Counted from the first letter of the stretch, positions 1-13,806 are shown. The stretch: 64,000 nt of DNA from Streptomyces sp. WZ-12 (GCF_028898845.1 NZ_CP118574.1:4623001-4687000); one strand, 5' to 3'. Notes: generated from the sequence alone by a model not told the origin. Translations and numbers: made by a program.

Positions 1-195
1 GAGGGCGACGACATCTCGATCGCCTTCAACCCGGGCTTCCTTCTGGAGGGCCTGTCGGCCATCGACTCCCCGGTGGCCCAGTTGTCCTTCACCACCTCGA
101 CCAAGCCCGCGCTGCTCAGCGGCCGTCCGGCCAAGGACGCCGAGGCCGACGACGCGTACAAGTACCTGATCATGCCCGTCCGCCTCTCGGGCTGA
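1..195 (+). CDS. dnaN: DNA polymerase III beta subunit (sliding clamp), C-terminal fragment
   Basis: This is the last 64 residues of an open frame entering from the left edge and ending at TGA 193-195. The fragment contains the clamp-typical NPGFLLEGL segment and ends in YKYLIMPVRLSG, the conserved beta-clamp C-terminus (a YL.MP.R core that lines the client peptide pocket). The clamp tethers DNA polymerase III to the template. Position directly before gnd and recF matches the dnaA-dnaN-gnd-recF order next to oriC in Streptomyces, so dnaA and oriC should lie just outside the window to the left. The N-terminal part cannot be assessed. Confidence 0.95.
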   Translation, partial: EGDDISIAFNPGFLLEGLSAIDSPVAQLSFTTSTKPALLSGRPAKDAEADDAYKYLIMPVRLSG

Positions 196-367
196 CGCGG
201 GCGACCAGCCTCGTGCCGACCGGGCCCCGGCCATCTGCCGGGGCCCTTGCGGCGACTGGCTGACGGCCTCCTGATGAGCGGCTGAGCCCACAGCTGTGCA
301 CAGGGTCCCGGGCGTAGGCTCGGACTCGGGTACGAACAGCAACGACTATGTGCAAAGAGGGTCTCTG

Positions 368-1243
368 ATGGAGCTCGGTCTCGTCGGTCTCGGCAAGATG
401 GGCGGCAACATGCGCGAGCGCATTCGCCGCGCCGGCCACACCGTCATCGGATACGACCGCAACCCGGACCTGGCCGATGTGGACAGCCTCAAGGGGCTTG
501 TGGACAGGCTCAAGGGTCCGCGGGTGGTCTGGGTCATGGTCCCGGCCGGCGCCGCCACCCAGGCGACGATCGACGAGCTGGCCGAGCTGCTCTCGCCCGG
601 CGACCTCGTCGTGGACGGCGGCAACTCCCGCTGGACCGACGACGAGAAGCACGCCGAGGAGCTGGCCGCCAAGGGCATCGGCTTCGTGGACTGCGGCGTC
701 TCCGGCGGCGTCTGGGGCCTGGAGAACGGCTACGCGCTGATGTACGGCGGCGACAAGGAGAACGTCGCCAAGGCGCAGCCGATCTTCGACGCCCTCAAGC
801 CCGAGGGCGAGTTCGGCTCCGTGCACGCCGGCAAGGTGGGCGCGGGCCACTTCGCGAAGATGGTCCACAACGGCATCGAGTACGCGATGATGCAGGCCTA
901 CGCCGAGGGCTGGGAGCTGCTGGAGAAGGTCGACTCCGTGGAGAACGTCCGCGAGATCTTCCGCTCCTGGCAGGAGGGCACGGTCATCCGCTCCTGGCTG
1001 CTGGACCTGGCGGTCAACGCCCTCGACGAGGACGAGCACCTGGCGAAGCTGCGCGGTTACGCCGCCGACTCCGGTGAGGGCCGCTGGACGGTCGAGGCCG
1101 CGATCGACAACGCCGTGCCGCTGCCGGCGATCACCGCGTCGCTCTTCGCCCGCTTCGCGTCCCGCCAGGACGACTCGCCGCAGATGAAGATGATCGCCGC
1201 GCTGCGCAACCAGTTCGGTGGCCACGCGGTCGAGAGCAAGTAG
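368..1243 (+). CDS. gnd: 6-phosphogluconate dehydrogenase, decarboxylating (short NAD-type)
   Basis: A 291-residue protein beginning at ATG 368, seven bases after AAAGAGG; the longer upstream frame has no better ribosome site. The N-terminus [15 protein letters not shown] is the Rossmann GLGxMG nucleotide-binding motif, and [10 protein letters not shown] plus [19 protein letters not shown] are substrate-binding signatures of the family. Its length (about 290-300) fits the short NAD-preferring Gnd class rather than the 470-residue NADP enzyme. The enzyme oxidatively decarboxylates 6-phosphogluconate to ribulose 5-phosphate in the cytosol. It sits between dnaN and recF, the usual place in Streptomyces, although metabolically unrelated. 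Cofactor preference is inferred from length only. Confidence 0.92.
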   Translation: MELGLVGLGKMGGNMRERIRRAGHTVIGYDRNPDLADVDSLKGLVDRLKGPRVVWVMVPAGAATQATIDELAELLSPGDLVVDGGNSRWTDDEKHAEELAAKGIGFVDCGVSGGVWGLENGYALMYGGDKENVAKAQPIFDALKPEGEFGSVHAGKVGAGHFAKMVHNGIEYAMMQAYAEGWELLEKVDSVENVREIFRSWQEGTVIRSWLLDLAVNALDEDEHLAKLRGYAADSGEGRWTVEAAIDNAVPLPAITASLFARFASRQDDSPQMKMIAALRNQFGGHAVESK

Positions 1244-1287
1244 TAAGCACCACCAGCACAGCAGCCGGGGGAGGTCGGCGCGGAACC

Positions 1288-2424
1288 ATGCATGTCACGC
1301 ATCTGTCGCTCGCCGACTTCCGCTCGTACGCCCGGGTCGAGGTCCCGCTCGACCCGGGCGTCACGGCGTTCGTGGGGCCCAACGGGCAGGGCAAGACCAA
1401 CCTCGTCGAGGCGGTCGGCTATCTGGCCACGCTCGGCAGCCACCGGGTCTCCTCGGACGCACCCCTGGTGCGGATGGGTGCCGACCGGGCTATCGTCCGG
1501 GCCGCGGTCACCCAGGGCGAGCGGCAGCAACTGATCGAGCTGGAGCTCAATCCGGGCAAGGCGAACCGCGCCCGGATCAACAGGTCGTCGCAGGTCAGAC
1601 CGCGCGATGTGTTGGGGATCGTGCGGACGGTGCTGTTCGCGCCCGAGGACCTGGCGCTGGTCAAGGGCGACCCCGGTGAGCGCCGGCGGTTCCTCGACGA
1701 GCTGATCACCGCGCGTTCGCCACGGATGGCGGGGGTGCGCGCGGACTACGACCGCGTCCTCAAGCAGCGCAACACCCTCCTGAAGACGGCGGCGCTGGCC
1801 CGCCGGCACGGCGGCCGGCAGATGGACCTGTCGACGCTGGACGTCTGGGACCAGCACCTGGCCCGCGCCGGCGCCGAACTCCTTTCCCAGCGGCTCGACT
1901 TGATCGCCGCGCTGCGGCCGCTGGCGGACAAGGCGTACGAGCAACTGGCGCCGGGCGGCGGCCCGTTGGGGCTGGAGTACCGCGGTTCGGCGGGCGAGGC
2001 GATGGCCGCCGCCGCGAACCGCGAGGAGCTGTACGGCGCGCTGCTGGCGGCGCTCGGCGAGGCCCGCAAGAACGAGATCGAGCGCGGGGTGACGCTCGTC
2101 GGCCCGCACCGCGACGAACTGCTGCTGAAGCTGGGGCAGTTGCCGGCCAAGGGCTATGCGAGCCACGGCGAGTCCTGGTCGTACGCGCTGGCCCTGCGGC
2201 TGGCCTCGTACGAGCTGCTGCGCGCCGAGGGCAACGAACCGGTGTTGGTGCTCGACGACGTCTTCGCCGAGTTGGACAGCCGGCGCCGGGAGCGGCTGGC
2301 GGAGCTGGTCGCGCCGGGTGAGCAGGTCCTCGTGACCGCGGCGGTGGACGACGATGTGCCGGGCGTGCTGGCCGGGGCGCGGTACGCGGTCTCCGGCGGC
2401 ACCGTGGAGAGGGTGGAGCGGTGA
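1288..2424 (+). CDS. recF: DNA replication and repair protein RecF
   Basis: A 378-residue SMC-like ATPase that helps load RecA at gapped DNA. The Walker A motif [15 protein letters not shown] lies near residues 31-45. The ABC-type signature and Walker B region sit in the C-terminal third, where [18 protein letters not shown] is clear. N-terminal [14 protein letters not shown] is the family start. ATG 1288 is 44 bases after gnd, and the stop overlaps the next gene's GTG by four bases (GTGA), so translation with dciA is probably coupled. Length is normal for actinobacterial RecF. Confidence 0.96.
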   Translation: MHVTHLSLADFRSYARVEVPLDPGVTAFVGPNGQGKTNLVEAVGYLATLGSHRVSSDAPLVRMGADRAIVRAAVTQGERQQLIELELNPGKANRARINRSSQVRPRDVLGIVRTVLFAPEDLALVKGDPGERRRFLDELITARSPRMAGVRADYDRVLKQRNTLLKTAALARRHGGRQMDLSTLDVWDQHLARAGAELLSQRLDLIAALRPLADKAYEQLAPGGGPLGLEYRGSAGEAMAAAANREELYGALLAALGEARKNEIERGVTLVGPHRDELLLKLGQLPAKGYASHGESWSYALALRLASYELLRAEGNEPVLVLDDVFAELDSRRRERLAELVAPGEQVLVTAAVDDDVPGVLAGARYAVSGGTVERVER

Positions 2425-2954
2425 CCAAACCACAGTCGGAACAGCCCAGAACGCCCGAGCTGTCCGGGGTGGACCTGGCCCGGCAGGCACTGGTGGCCGC
2501 CAAGGAACAGGCGCGTGCCCGGGGCGCGGCCGTGCAGCAGAAGAAGCAGGCCCGCCGCGGCGGACTGCGCTCGGGCGCGCGGGCCGACGGCCGGGACCCG
2601 CTGCCGTTGGGCGCCGCGATCAACCGCCTGATCACCGAGCGCGGCTGGGAGACCCCGGCGGCGGTCGGCGGAGTGATGGGCCGTTGGCCGCAGTTGGTGG
2701 GGCCCGAGGTGGCGCAGCACTGCGAGCCGCAGCGGTACGACGAGGACGCCCGCATCCTGACGGTCCAGTGCGACTCGACGGCCTGGGCGACCCAACTGCG
2801 GCTGCTGGCACCGCAGCTGGTGGCCCGCCTCAACGAGGACCTGGGCCACGGCACGGTGAAGATGCTCAAGGTGCTGGGGCCGGGCGGCCCGGGGCGCCGG
2901 TACGGAGCCCTGCGCGCGCCGGGCAGCAAGGGTCCCGGCGACACCTACGGGTGA
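2421..2954 (+). CDS. dciA: DUF721/DciA-family protein, predicted helicase loader
   Basis: A 177-residue protein starting at GTG 2421 that overlaps the recF stop. The N-terminal 65 residues are Ala/Arg/Gln-rich and probably flexible. The C-terminal 110 residues carry the DUF721 domain, with [16 protein letters not shown] and [17 protein letters not shown], the conserved W..lVG..va and l.v.c.sSaWa.qL blocks. DUF721 proteins (DciA) are the widespread bacterial factors thought to operate the replicative helicase DnaB where no DnaC is present. The recF-linked position next to oriC supports this. No direct DnaB-binding motif can be confirmed by eye. Confidence 0.88.
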   Translation: MTKPQSEQPRTPELSGVDLARQALVAAKEQARARGAAVQQKKQARRGGLRSGARADGRDPLPLGAAINRLITERGWETPAAVGGVMGRWPQLVGPEVAQHCEPQRYDEDARILTVQCDSTAWATQLRLLAPQLVARLNEDLGHGTVKMLKVLGPGGPGRRYGALRAPGSKGPGDTYG

Positions 2955-2981
2955 GGGCCGCCACGCGATCGAGAATCCCGC

Positions 2982-3021
2982 CGATGGGGGTGGTGTTTCA
3001 CGTGAAACACCACCCCCATCG
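2982..3021. promoter_or_regulatory. ParB site (parS) at the centre of a 40-bp perfect palindrome
   Basis: The 14-bp parS consensus GTTTCACGTGAAAC occupies 2995-3008. Symmetry extends perfectly on both sides to 2982-3021: flanks CGATGGGGGTGGT on the left match ACCACCCCCATCG on the right. It lies 28 bases after the dciA stop. ParB binds parS and organises the origin region for segregation into spores. The extra arms could also fold into an mRNA hairpin that ends recF-dciA transcripts, although no T-run follows. Confidence 0.93.
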
Positions 3022-3045
3022 CACGTCCGTGGCCGGTCACGGACG

Positions 3046-3059
3046 GTTTCACGTGAAAC
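3046..3059. promoter_or_regulatory. ParB site (parS)
   Basis: A second perfect GTTTCACGTGAAAC, 37 bases after the first. Its symmetry stops at 14 bp. It lies in the 434-base dciA-gyrB intergenic stretch. That stretch also contains a TTGACA at 3127-3132 without a matching -10, and a TAGACT at 3266-3271 that could be a HrdB-type -10 for gyrB. Confidence 0.93.
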
Positions 3060-3268
3060 GGCGCACGTCCGTACGAGCCGTGTAAACACGTGTGACGCAT
3101 GAGACTTCACCGGCGGTCGCCGCCGGTTGACATCCCGAAGCGCTGAGTGCCTGCGTGAGCGTCCTGGGGCCCCGTCTCGCATATGGGGAGTCGGCGGATG
3201 CTGGTTCAGGGCGGCACATGACGACTCAGGCGCCTGCAAACCCCCATGAGTGTCGGCGCTACCGGTAG

Positions 3269-5419
<2,151 letters not shown>

Positions 5420-5469
5420 GCCCTGTCGGCCCGCACAACAGCCGCAGCTCGAAAGGACTTTGAACCACC

Positions 5470-8094
<2,625 letters not shown>

Positions 8095-8109
8095 CACGAG
8101 GAGTAGGTC

Positions 8110-8820
8110 GTGAGGGGAGCCACGGGCGCTGCGACGGGCAAGGCGGGAGTCACCTCGGACTCCGCGGCGGAGCCCGCAACGAAGGAACGCAGCGCCCGTG
8201 GCTCCGTCGCGTCCGACGGCGCCCGGGAGAAGGGCGTCCACGAGGGGGGAACCGTGAGCAACACCCGTCAGCCGCAACCCCAGCCACAACCCCAGTCCCG
8301 GCCGCAGACGAAGGCCGCCGGCCAGGGACAACCACAGGGCGGCGCCCAGCAGCCCTACCAGCCGCCCCAGGCGTACCACACGGGCGCCGGGGGCCCCGGT
8401 GCCGAACAGGCCGTGCGCAAGCCGCGTACGGGCGCCAGCACGGCACCGCGGACCCGCAAGGCCCGCCTCCGGGTGGCGCGCACCGACCCCTGGTCGGTGA
8501 TGAAGGTCAGCTTTCTGCTCTCCGTCGCGCTGGGCATCTGCACCGTGGTGGCGGTGGCGGTGCTGTGGATGGTGATGGACGCGATGGGCGTCTTCTCCAC
8601 CGTCGGCAAGACGATCAGCGAGGCGACCGGCTCCGCCGAGGGCGGCGGCTTCGACCTCCAGTCGTTCCTCTCGTTGCCGCGGGTGCTGCTGTTCACCTCC
8701 GTCATCGCGGTGATCGACGTGGTGCTGGCGACCGCGTTGGCCACCCTCGGCTCCTTCATCTACAACCTGTCGGCGGGCTTCGTCGGTGGCGTGGAGCTGA
8801 CGCTCGCGGAGGACGAGTGA
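8110..8820 (+). CDS. DUF3566 membrane protein downstream of gyrA
   Basis: A 236-residue protein with an unstructured N-terminus, including a Pro-Gln alternation around residues 53-65, and a C-terminal DUF3566 domain with two membrane segments (about residues 135-158 and 194-222). Conserved motifs are VARTDPWSVMKVSFLLSVA and IYNLSAGFVGGVELTLAED. The family is found next to gyrA throughout Actinobacteria; its function is unknown. Start uncertain: GTG 8110 follows GAGGAG, but GTG 8254 follows GAGGGGGGA and would remove 48 disordered residues. Confidence 0.85.
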   Translation: MRGATGAATGKAGVTSDSAAEPATKERSARGSVASDGAREKGVHEGGTVSNTRQPQPQPQPQSRPQTKAAGQGQPQGGAQQPYQPPQAYHTGAGGPGAEQAVRKPRTGASTAPRTRKARLRVARTDPWSVMKVSFLLSVALGICTVVAVAVLWMVMDAMGVFSTVGKTISEATGSAEGGGFDLQSFLSLPRVLLFTSVIAVIDVVLATALATLGSFIYNLSAGFVGGVELTLAEDE

Positions 8821-8874
8821 GGGCTGCCGGCGGGCCGTCCGCACCGGGCGTGCTGAGGGCCTCCGGAACCGATT

Positions 8875-8903
8875 TTGGGAACGCCTCTGAAGTGCGCTAA
8901 TCT
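8875..8903 (+). promoter_or_regulatory. Probable tRNA-Ile promoter
   Basis: TTGGGA (8875-8880) and TAATCT (8898-8903) are separated by 17 bases, a HrdB-like -35/-10 pair. It ends 17 bases before the mature tRNA-Ile gene. Confidence 0.5.
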
Positions 8904-8920
8904 TCTGGTGCAGCGAGCGA

Positions 8921-8994
8921 GCGGCTATAGCTCAGACGGTTAGAGCGCTTCCCTGATAAGGAAGAGGCCCCAGGTTCAAGTCCTGGTAGCCGCA
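8921..8994 (+). tRNA. tRNA-Ile (GAT anticodon)
   Basis: The acceptor arm GCGGCTA pairs fully with TAGCCGC. The anticodon stem CTTCC/GGAAG encloses the loop CTGATAA with GAT at 8955-8957. The T-arm GGTTCAAGTCC is canonical. The discriminator is A and no CCA is encoded (ACCG follows). Its place after gyrA-DUF3566 is conserved in Streptomyces. Confidence 0.97.
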
Positions 8995-9001
8995 CCGCAG
9001 T

Positions 9002-9037
9002 ATCGGCCCGGTCGGAGGTTTCTCCGACCGGGCCGAT
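9002..9037 (+). terminator. Hairpin terminator after tRNA-Ile
   Basis: A 16-bp perfect inverted repeat, ATCGGCCCGGTCGGAG and its complement, encloses a 4-base loop eight bases after the tRNA. Only a short T-containing tail follows, which is typical of Streptomyces terminators. Confidence 0.8.
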
Positions 9038-9232
9038 GCCTTTGTCGACACTTTCCGGTCCCGGGAACCGAAGCCGGGCGCGATTCGTTGTGAAGAAGCG
9101 GGAGTTGGGCTCCTTCGGTGCCTCCGGACGGGGTGTTGCCGAGTGCGGGCTAGATAACCGATCGATATCGGCCGGTGTGTATCATCGGCCGACATAGAGG
9201 TCCCCTACGTCAACGAAAGACGAGGTCGCGCG

Positions 9233-9367
9233 GTGAAGAAGCTGATCCTGGTCGCACTGGCCGCCATCGGCGGGCTCCTCGTGTACCGCCAGATCCAGGC
9301 GGATCGCGCCGAGCAGGATCTGTGGACGGAGGCGACCGACTCCGTGCCCGCAGGTTCCGGTGTGTGA
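9233..9367 (+). CDS. DLW-39 family small membrane peptide
   Basis: A 44-residue peptide starting at GTG 9233 after CGAGG. It begins MKKLILVALAAIGGLLVY (one membrane segment), then RQIQADRAEQDLWTEATDSV. The DLW triad at residues 29-31 is the signature that names this actinobacterial family. The role is unknown; conservation of position beside the gyrA/tRNA-Ile region is typical. It is followed by a hairpin terminator. Confidence 0.88.
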   Translation: MKKLILVALAAIGGLLVYRQIQADRAEQDLWTEATDSVPAGSGV

Positions 9368-9395
9368 GACCACACGCACAGCACAGTTCGTATGG

Positions 9396-9427
9396 ACCCC
9401 GGTCGCCCCAAGGGCGGCCGGGGTTTC
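9396..9427 (+). terminator. Terminator after the DLW-39 gene
   Basis: ACCCCGGTCGCCC (9396-9408) pairs with GGGCGGCCGGGGT (9412-9424), with one G-T pair and a 3-base loop, and is followed by TTTCGT. Confidence 0.75.
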
Positions 9428-9555
9428 GTACGTGTCGGGGGCGGGCAGAGGGCCCCTGATTTTGCTATCGCACACCCATGGATTGCAGTGGCAAATCCGC
9501 TGGTCGTGAGGCCGATGACCGGGTGGTGACCGGTGGGACGCGAGGGGGACGAGAG

Positions 9556-11514
9556 ATGGCACGACCACCACGCAGGCGGGCGGCGGTGCCGGAGGCGGGG
9601 GCCTCCACGGCGCGAACGAAGTGGAGAGCCCGGGGGACTTGGGGGACGGCGTTACTGGCGCTCACCGCGGCGGTGCTGCCGGCCTCGGCGGCCCCCCGGG
9701 CGACGCCGGCGGCCGACGGCAGCGGATTGGTGATGGTCCTCGACTCCTCGCGCGCGATGGCCGGGAGCGACGGCGCCGGCGGCACCCTCATCGCCGCCGC
9801 CCGCAAGGCCGTCGGCGGCGTCGCGGACGCGCTGCCCGAGGGCTATCCCACCGGTCTGCGGGTCTACGGCGCGGACGAGCCCAAGGGTTGCGACGACACC
9901 CGTCTCGCGCAGCCCGTCGGCCCGTTGGACCGCGGCGGCCTCACGCGGGCCGTGGCGGGCCTAACGCCCAAGGGCGACGCCCCCATTGGGCTCTCGCTGA
10001 CCAAGGCCGCCCAGGACCTCCCCAAGGCCGCGGCCGGCGCCCCCGGCAAGCGCACCATCCTGCTGATCTCCGACGGCCAGAGCGCCTGCCAGACCCCGCC
10101 CCCCTGCCAGGTTGCCGCCCAACTCGCCTCCTCCGGCGCCGATCTGCACATCGACGTCGTCGGCCTCCACCCGGCCGCCAAGGACCGCCCCCAGCTCCAG
10201 TGCATCGCCAAGTCCGGCAACGGCCAGTACTACGACGCTCCTGACGCCGCGTCGCTCTCCCATCAGGTGCAGCGCGCCGGTCAACTCGCCGCGGACAGCT
10301 ACCGGTTCCGGGGCACCCAGATCCACGGCACTGACGACCAGAAGGGCGCGCCCGTCCTCGCCCCGGGGCAGTACCTGGACAGCATCGGCCCCAACGAGGT
10401 GCGCTACTACGCCACCGATCTGGACGCGGCCTCGACCGCCGACTTCTCGGCCACCGCGGTGCCCCCGTCCGGCGCCTCGGTGGACCTCCTCGACACCGTC
10501 AGCGCCCGCATCGTCCAGGGCACGGGCGGCAGTTGCCAGTCCTCCACCGCGCGCTTCGGCCAGCGGGAGGCGGCCACACCGCTGACCGCCAGCGTCAGCC
10601 GCATCCCGTCGCGCGGCGGTACCGCCCGTTGCGACAAGGCGGGCCGGTACTGGCTGGCCGTCGAACGCCGCGCCGCCACCGGCTCGGACGCCACGCGCTG
10701 GCCGGTCGAGCTGATGTTTCACGTGGAACATCCGCTGAGGAAGGGCGTCACCCCCGCGCAGGCGACCCCGCAGTACGGTGCCGGCGGCAAGGACGCCACG
10801 CTGCCCAACACCGCGCCCCAGGACGTCTCCGGCGGCACCGGCTTCAACGATGCCCGCGAGCTGGGCACCGGTGCCTGGCGGGACACGATCCTTCCCGCGC
10901 AGACCCGTTGGTACAAGGTGCCGGTCAGTTGGGGCCAACAGCTCCGCTACGACGTCCAGTTCGGCACCGCACCGCGGTCCGGGGCCGCCTCCCACGTTTC
11001 GTTCGGCAGCACCCAGGTCTATACGCCGTTCCGCGCTCCGGTCGGCAGCGGGACCGGCGAGTTCACCCCACAGGTGCCGTACACCGGGCGATCGGCCTCG
11101 CTGAGCATGGGAACGGTCCCGGTCTCCTGGACCAACCGCTACGAGACCCACTCCAACGTCGCCCCCGTCCACGCCAACGGCAACTTCTACATCGCAGTCA
11201 CCCTCGGGGCCCGGGCCGCGCAGATCACGGAGAACCCGCGGATCGGCGTGGTGCTGCGGGTCGCCGTCCTGGGCCGGGCGAAGGCCGGGCCGGAGGCCGA
11301 TGCGATGTCCGTCAAGGACGAGGCGTCCGGCGGTGGTTCGGGCTCCGGGGCCATCGGCTCCGGGGGCGGCCACTGGCCCGCGCTCCGGATCGCCGGGGTC
11401 TCCGTCGGCGTGGTGGGCGTCCTGCTGCTGGCCGGGTTGGGGGCGGCGTACGCGCGGGCCGGCCGGGGGCCGTGGCCGCGGGGCGCGGACACCGGGGAGG
11501 CGCGCGGTGAGTGA
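9556..11514 (+). CDS. Secreted/membrane-anchored von Willebrand factor A domain protein
   Basis: ATG 9556 follows GAGGGGGACGAG, giving 652 residues. An Arg-rich n-region and the hydrophobic stretch TALLALTAAVLPASAAPRA form a signal peptide. The VWA domain covers roughly residues 57-235, then a long extracellular region and a C-terminal transmembrane helix (about residues 613-635) with a short Arg/Gly tail. The metal-binding MIDAS motif is degenerate: D63-S-S-R-A67 lacks the second Ser of DxSxS, and TPKGDAPIG has Ala142 where Thr is usual. Asp173 of LLISDGQS remains. Function unknown; probably an adhesion or cell-surface scaffold protein. A parS-like site lies within the gene. Confidence 0.82.
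   Translation: MARPPRRRAAVPEAGASTARTKWRARGTWGTALLALTAAVLPASAAPRATPAADGSGLVMVLDSSRAMAGSDGAGGTLIAAARKAVGGVADALPEGYPTGLRVYGADEPKGCDDTRLAQPVGPLDRGGLTRAVAGLTPKGDAPIGLSLTKAAQDLPKAAAGAPGKRTILLISDGQSACQTPPPCQVAAQLASSGADLHIDVVGLHPAAKDRPQLQCIAKSGNGQYYDAPDAASLSHQVQRAGQLAADSYRFRGTQIHGTDDQKGAPVLAPGQYLDSIGPNEVRYYATDLDAASTADFSATAVPPSGASVDLLDTVSARIVQGTGGSCQSSTARFGQREAATPLTASVSRIPSRGGTARCDKAGRYWLAVERRAATGSDATRWPVELMFHVEHPLRKGVTPAQATPQYGAGGKDATLPNTAPQDVSGGTGFNDARELGTGAWRDTILPAQTRWYKVPVSWGQQLRYDVQFGTAPRSGAASHVSFGSTQVYTPFRAPVGSGTGEFTPQVPYTGRSASLSMGTVPVSWTNRYETHSNVAPVHANGNFYIAVTLGARAAQITENPRIGVVLRVAVLGRAKAGPEADAMSVKDEASGGGSGSGAIGSGGGHWPALRIAGVSVGVVGVLLLAGLGAAYARAGRGPWPRGADTGEARGE
10716..10729. promoter_or_regulatory. 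parS-like site inside the VWA gene
   Basis: GTTTCACGTGGAAC differs from the parS consensus at one position. It lies within coding sequence, where it encodes part of MFHVEH. Single-mismatch parS sites are known in Streptomyces origin regions, so ParB binding is plausible. Confidence 0.7.
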
Positions 11515-11605
11515 GGGTGCCACCGGGCGGTAGCGCCGTCGTGGTTGAGGGCGCCGGGGTGCCGGCGCGCGCGTCAGGAGCGGTGTGCCGGGCCGCGCGG
11601 CCGGT

Positions 11606-12985
11606 TCAGCCGGCGAGCAGCGCCCACACCCCGACGGCGATGCACAGCAGCGCCACGATCAGGACCGGGACCGCGACCTTCGGGGGCGGTCCCGGTGTGC
11701 GTACCGGGGCGGCCGGGGGCGGCACCGCCGGTGCTCCCGGGCCGCCGCCGGTCGGGGAGTGCGCCGGCAGCGGGGGCTGACCGGAGGTGTACGGACGGGT
11801 CGCGGCCGCCTGCGGGCGCACCGAGGAGGTCGGCACGATGTCCGTCGGCTCGATGGGTTCCGGGGGAGGCGTCCGGGGTGGGGTGGTCGGCGGGGCCGGG
11901 ACGGTGCCGCGCGGCGGGGTGCCCAGCGGCGGGGGGCCGGCCGGCGGGATCGGCGGCGGGGTGCTCGGCGGCGGTGGAACGGGCGGGGTCGGCGGCGCGA
12001 GGTGGAAGCTGCCGGTGTCCGACATGGACGCGGGGCCCGGAGCCGCACCACCGCTCCCGGCCGCCGGTGGCCCGGGGGCGGCGCCGTGCCGGCCCTTCGA
12101 CGGGTGCAGCGGCCCGTCCGGGCCGAACCCGGCCGGCAGCGGGCCGATGTGGTCGAAGACCTCGATGACCTCGTCCTCAAGCGTCGCCTCCGGCAGCAGC
12201 TCGGCGGCCGCCAGCAACGCCTTCCGCGCCCCCGTCGCGGTCTTGAAGCGGGCCTCCGGATCCGGGTGCAGCAGCGACGCCAGCACCTGCCACAGCGGCT
12301 CCGGAACGTCTTCCGGCGCCCGCGGTATCCCCTGCTCCGCGAACCGCCGGATCAGCGCCTCGGCGTCCGGCTTGGCCCCGGTGATCAGGCTCAGCGCGAC
12401 CAGCCCGGCGGCGAACAGGTCCGCGGGGAAGTCCGGCTCGGCGCCCAGCATCTGCTCCGGCGCGAAGTAACCCGGCGTCCCCACCACGTAGTTGGCCTCG
12501 GTCAGCCGCGGCTCGCCCTTGCGCATCGCGATGCCGAAGTCGGACAGCCGCAGGTGCGGGCGGCCGGTGCCGGTGGCCTCCAGCAGGATGTTGGCCGGCT
12601 TGATGTCCCGGTGCACCACGCCCTCGGCGTGCACGGCGGTCAGCCCGGCCAGCAACTGGTCCATCAGCGTGCACACCATCCCCGCCGGCAACGGGCCGTA
12701 GTCCCCGGTCAGATGGGCCAGTGAGCCGCCGTGCACCAGGTCCATGGTGAACAACACCTGGTCGTCGTCCGCGGCCCAGCTCGCCGGGGCCAGTACGTGC
12801 GGATGGTCGATCCGCAGCGCCTGCTCGCGGACGAACCTCAACAGCGTGTGCGCGTCGCTCTGTTGCAGCACCTTGGCCGCCACGTAACGGCGGCGCCGGT
12901 GGTCCCAGGCCCGCCAGACCGCGCCCACGCCACCCCGGCCGATCGGGTCCACGAGCTCGTACCGGCCGGCGAAGATCTCACCCAT
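11606..12985 (-). CDS. Serine/threonine protein kinase with Pro-rich linker and C-terminal TM
   Basis: 459 residues from ATG 12985. Kinase domain about residues 7-265: glycine loop IGRGGVGAVW, catalytic Lys38, HRDIKPAN with Asp127, and DFG with Asp149. A 150-residue Pro/Gly/Thr-rich linker follows, then a single membrane helix at the extreme C-terminus (VPVLIVALLCIAVGVWALLAG region) with no extracellular sensor domain. It probably signals from the inner face of the membrane; substrates are unknown. It lies 65 bases downstream of the HTH gene on the same strand and could form an operon with it. Confidence 0.92.
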   Translation of the reverse strand: MGEIFAGRYELVDPIGRGGVGAVWRAWDHRRRRYVAAKVLQQSDAHTLLRFVREQALRIDHPHVLAPASWAADDDQVLFTMDLVHGGSLAHLTGDYGPLPAGMVCTLMDQLLAGLTAVHAEGVVHRDIKPANILLEATGTGRPHLRLSDFGIAMRKGEPRLTEANYVVGTPGYFAPEQMLGAEPDFPADLFAAGLVALSLITGAKPDAEALIRRFAEQGIPRAPEDVPEPLWQVLASLLHPDPEARFKTATGARKALLAAAELLPEATLEDEVIEVFDHIGPLPAGFGPDGPLHPSKGRHGAAPGPPAAGSGGAAPGPASMSDTGSFHLAPPTPPVPPPPSTPPPIPPAGPPPLGTPPRGTVPAPPTTPPRTPPPEPIEPTDIVPTSSVRPQAAATRPYTSGQPPLPAHSPTGGGPGAPAVPPPAAPVRTPGPPPKVAVPVLIVALLCIAVGVWALLAG

Positions 12986-13050
12986 TGCGCCCCGTCCGCT
13001 GCTGGATCACGACTCCTGAGGCCAACTCCCCGATGGCCGACCGCGCTTGG

Positions 13051-13599
13051 CTAGCTCTGGTGCGCCTCGTAGTGGGCGACCGCGTCGGAGGTGCGGCCGG
13101 CACCGTAGACCCTCAGGAACTCCGCGAGTTCGGGGTGGCTGGCGGCGAGGCTGTTCGCCGCGTCGATGATCTCGCCGGCGTCGGAGACCGACCGCAGCAG
13201 CGACTGGATCTCCCGCACGACCCGGCGCACGGTGGTGGCCCCCGTCGACGACGTGGTCTGCGCGGTGTTGTTCAGCACCGAGCCGCCCGCCGTCTTCTTG
13301 ATCTCCTCCATCCGGTCGGTGGCCTCGGCGGCGCTGACGCTGCCGTCCGCGACCTGACCGGCCAACTCCTGGAGCGCCTGCACCCGCTGGACCACGGCGG
13401 GGTTGCCTATCTTCGCGCGCTGCCCGCTCATGAGCTGCGACAACATCGGCGCGGACAAGCCGAGCACCGCGGCCAGCCGGGCCTGGTTCAGCCCGAGGTC
13501 GTCGATGAGACGGCGGAACAGCGCGCCCAGCGGTTCCCCGTACCAACTGCGCTGGAGCTCCCGGGCCCGTGCGGTGGCTTCCTGCTGTGCTGCATCCAT
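13051..13599 (-). CDS. XRE-type helix-turn-helix DNA-binding protein
   Basis: 182 residues from ATG 13599. The HTH spans about residues 33-60 (LGLNQARLAAVLGLSAPMLSQ shape, matching the lambda-repressor fold). A helical C-terminal region with SVSAAEATDRMEEI and VVREIQSLLRSVSD follows and may mediate multimerisation. It is likely a transcriptional regulator; the target is unknown. Its position upstream of the Ser/Thr kinase on the same strand suggests co-expression and perhaps control by phosphorylation, which is inference only. Confidence 0.8.
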   Translation of the reverse strand: MDAAQQEATARARELQRSWYGEPLGALFRRLIDDLGLNQARLAAVLGLSAPMLSQLMSGQRAKIGNPAVVQRVQALQELAGQVADGSVSAAEATDRMEEIKKTAGGSVLNNTAQTTSSTGATTVRRVVREIQSLLRSVSDAGEIIDAANSLAASHPELAEFLRVYGAGRTSDAVAHYEAHQS

Positions 13600-13728
13600 G
13601 CCGTCTCCCCTGTCTCCCCGATCGCGCTTCGCTGCCGCGAATCTCGCGAAGCATCCTACGGAGAGCGACCGTGTGCGGCGATACCCGGTCGGGAAAGGGG
13701 CCCGACACCGGGTACCCTGTTCGGCGAA

Positions 13729-13801
13729 GGGGCCTTAGCTCAGTTGGTAGAGCGCTGTCTTTGCATGGCAGATGTCAGGGGTTCGACTCCCCTAGGCTCC
13801 A
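13729..13801 (+). tRNA. tRNA-Ala (TGC anticodon)
   Basis: Acceptor GGGGCCT pairs with AGGCTCC (one G-T). The anticodon stem CTGTC/GGCAG encloses TTTGCAT with TGC at 13762-13764. T-arm GGTTCGACTCC is present. Discriminator A, no encoded CCA. Confidence 0.97.
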
Positions 13802-13806
13802 CTTCA

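Noticed and set aside
3127..3132. TTGACA as the gyrB -35 element
   Set aside because: No -10 hexamer lies at 16-19 bases downstream; kept only as a possible element.
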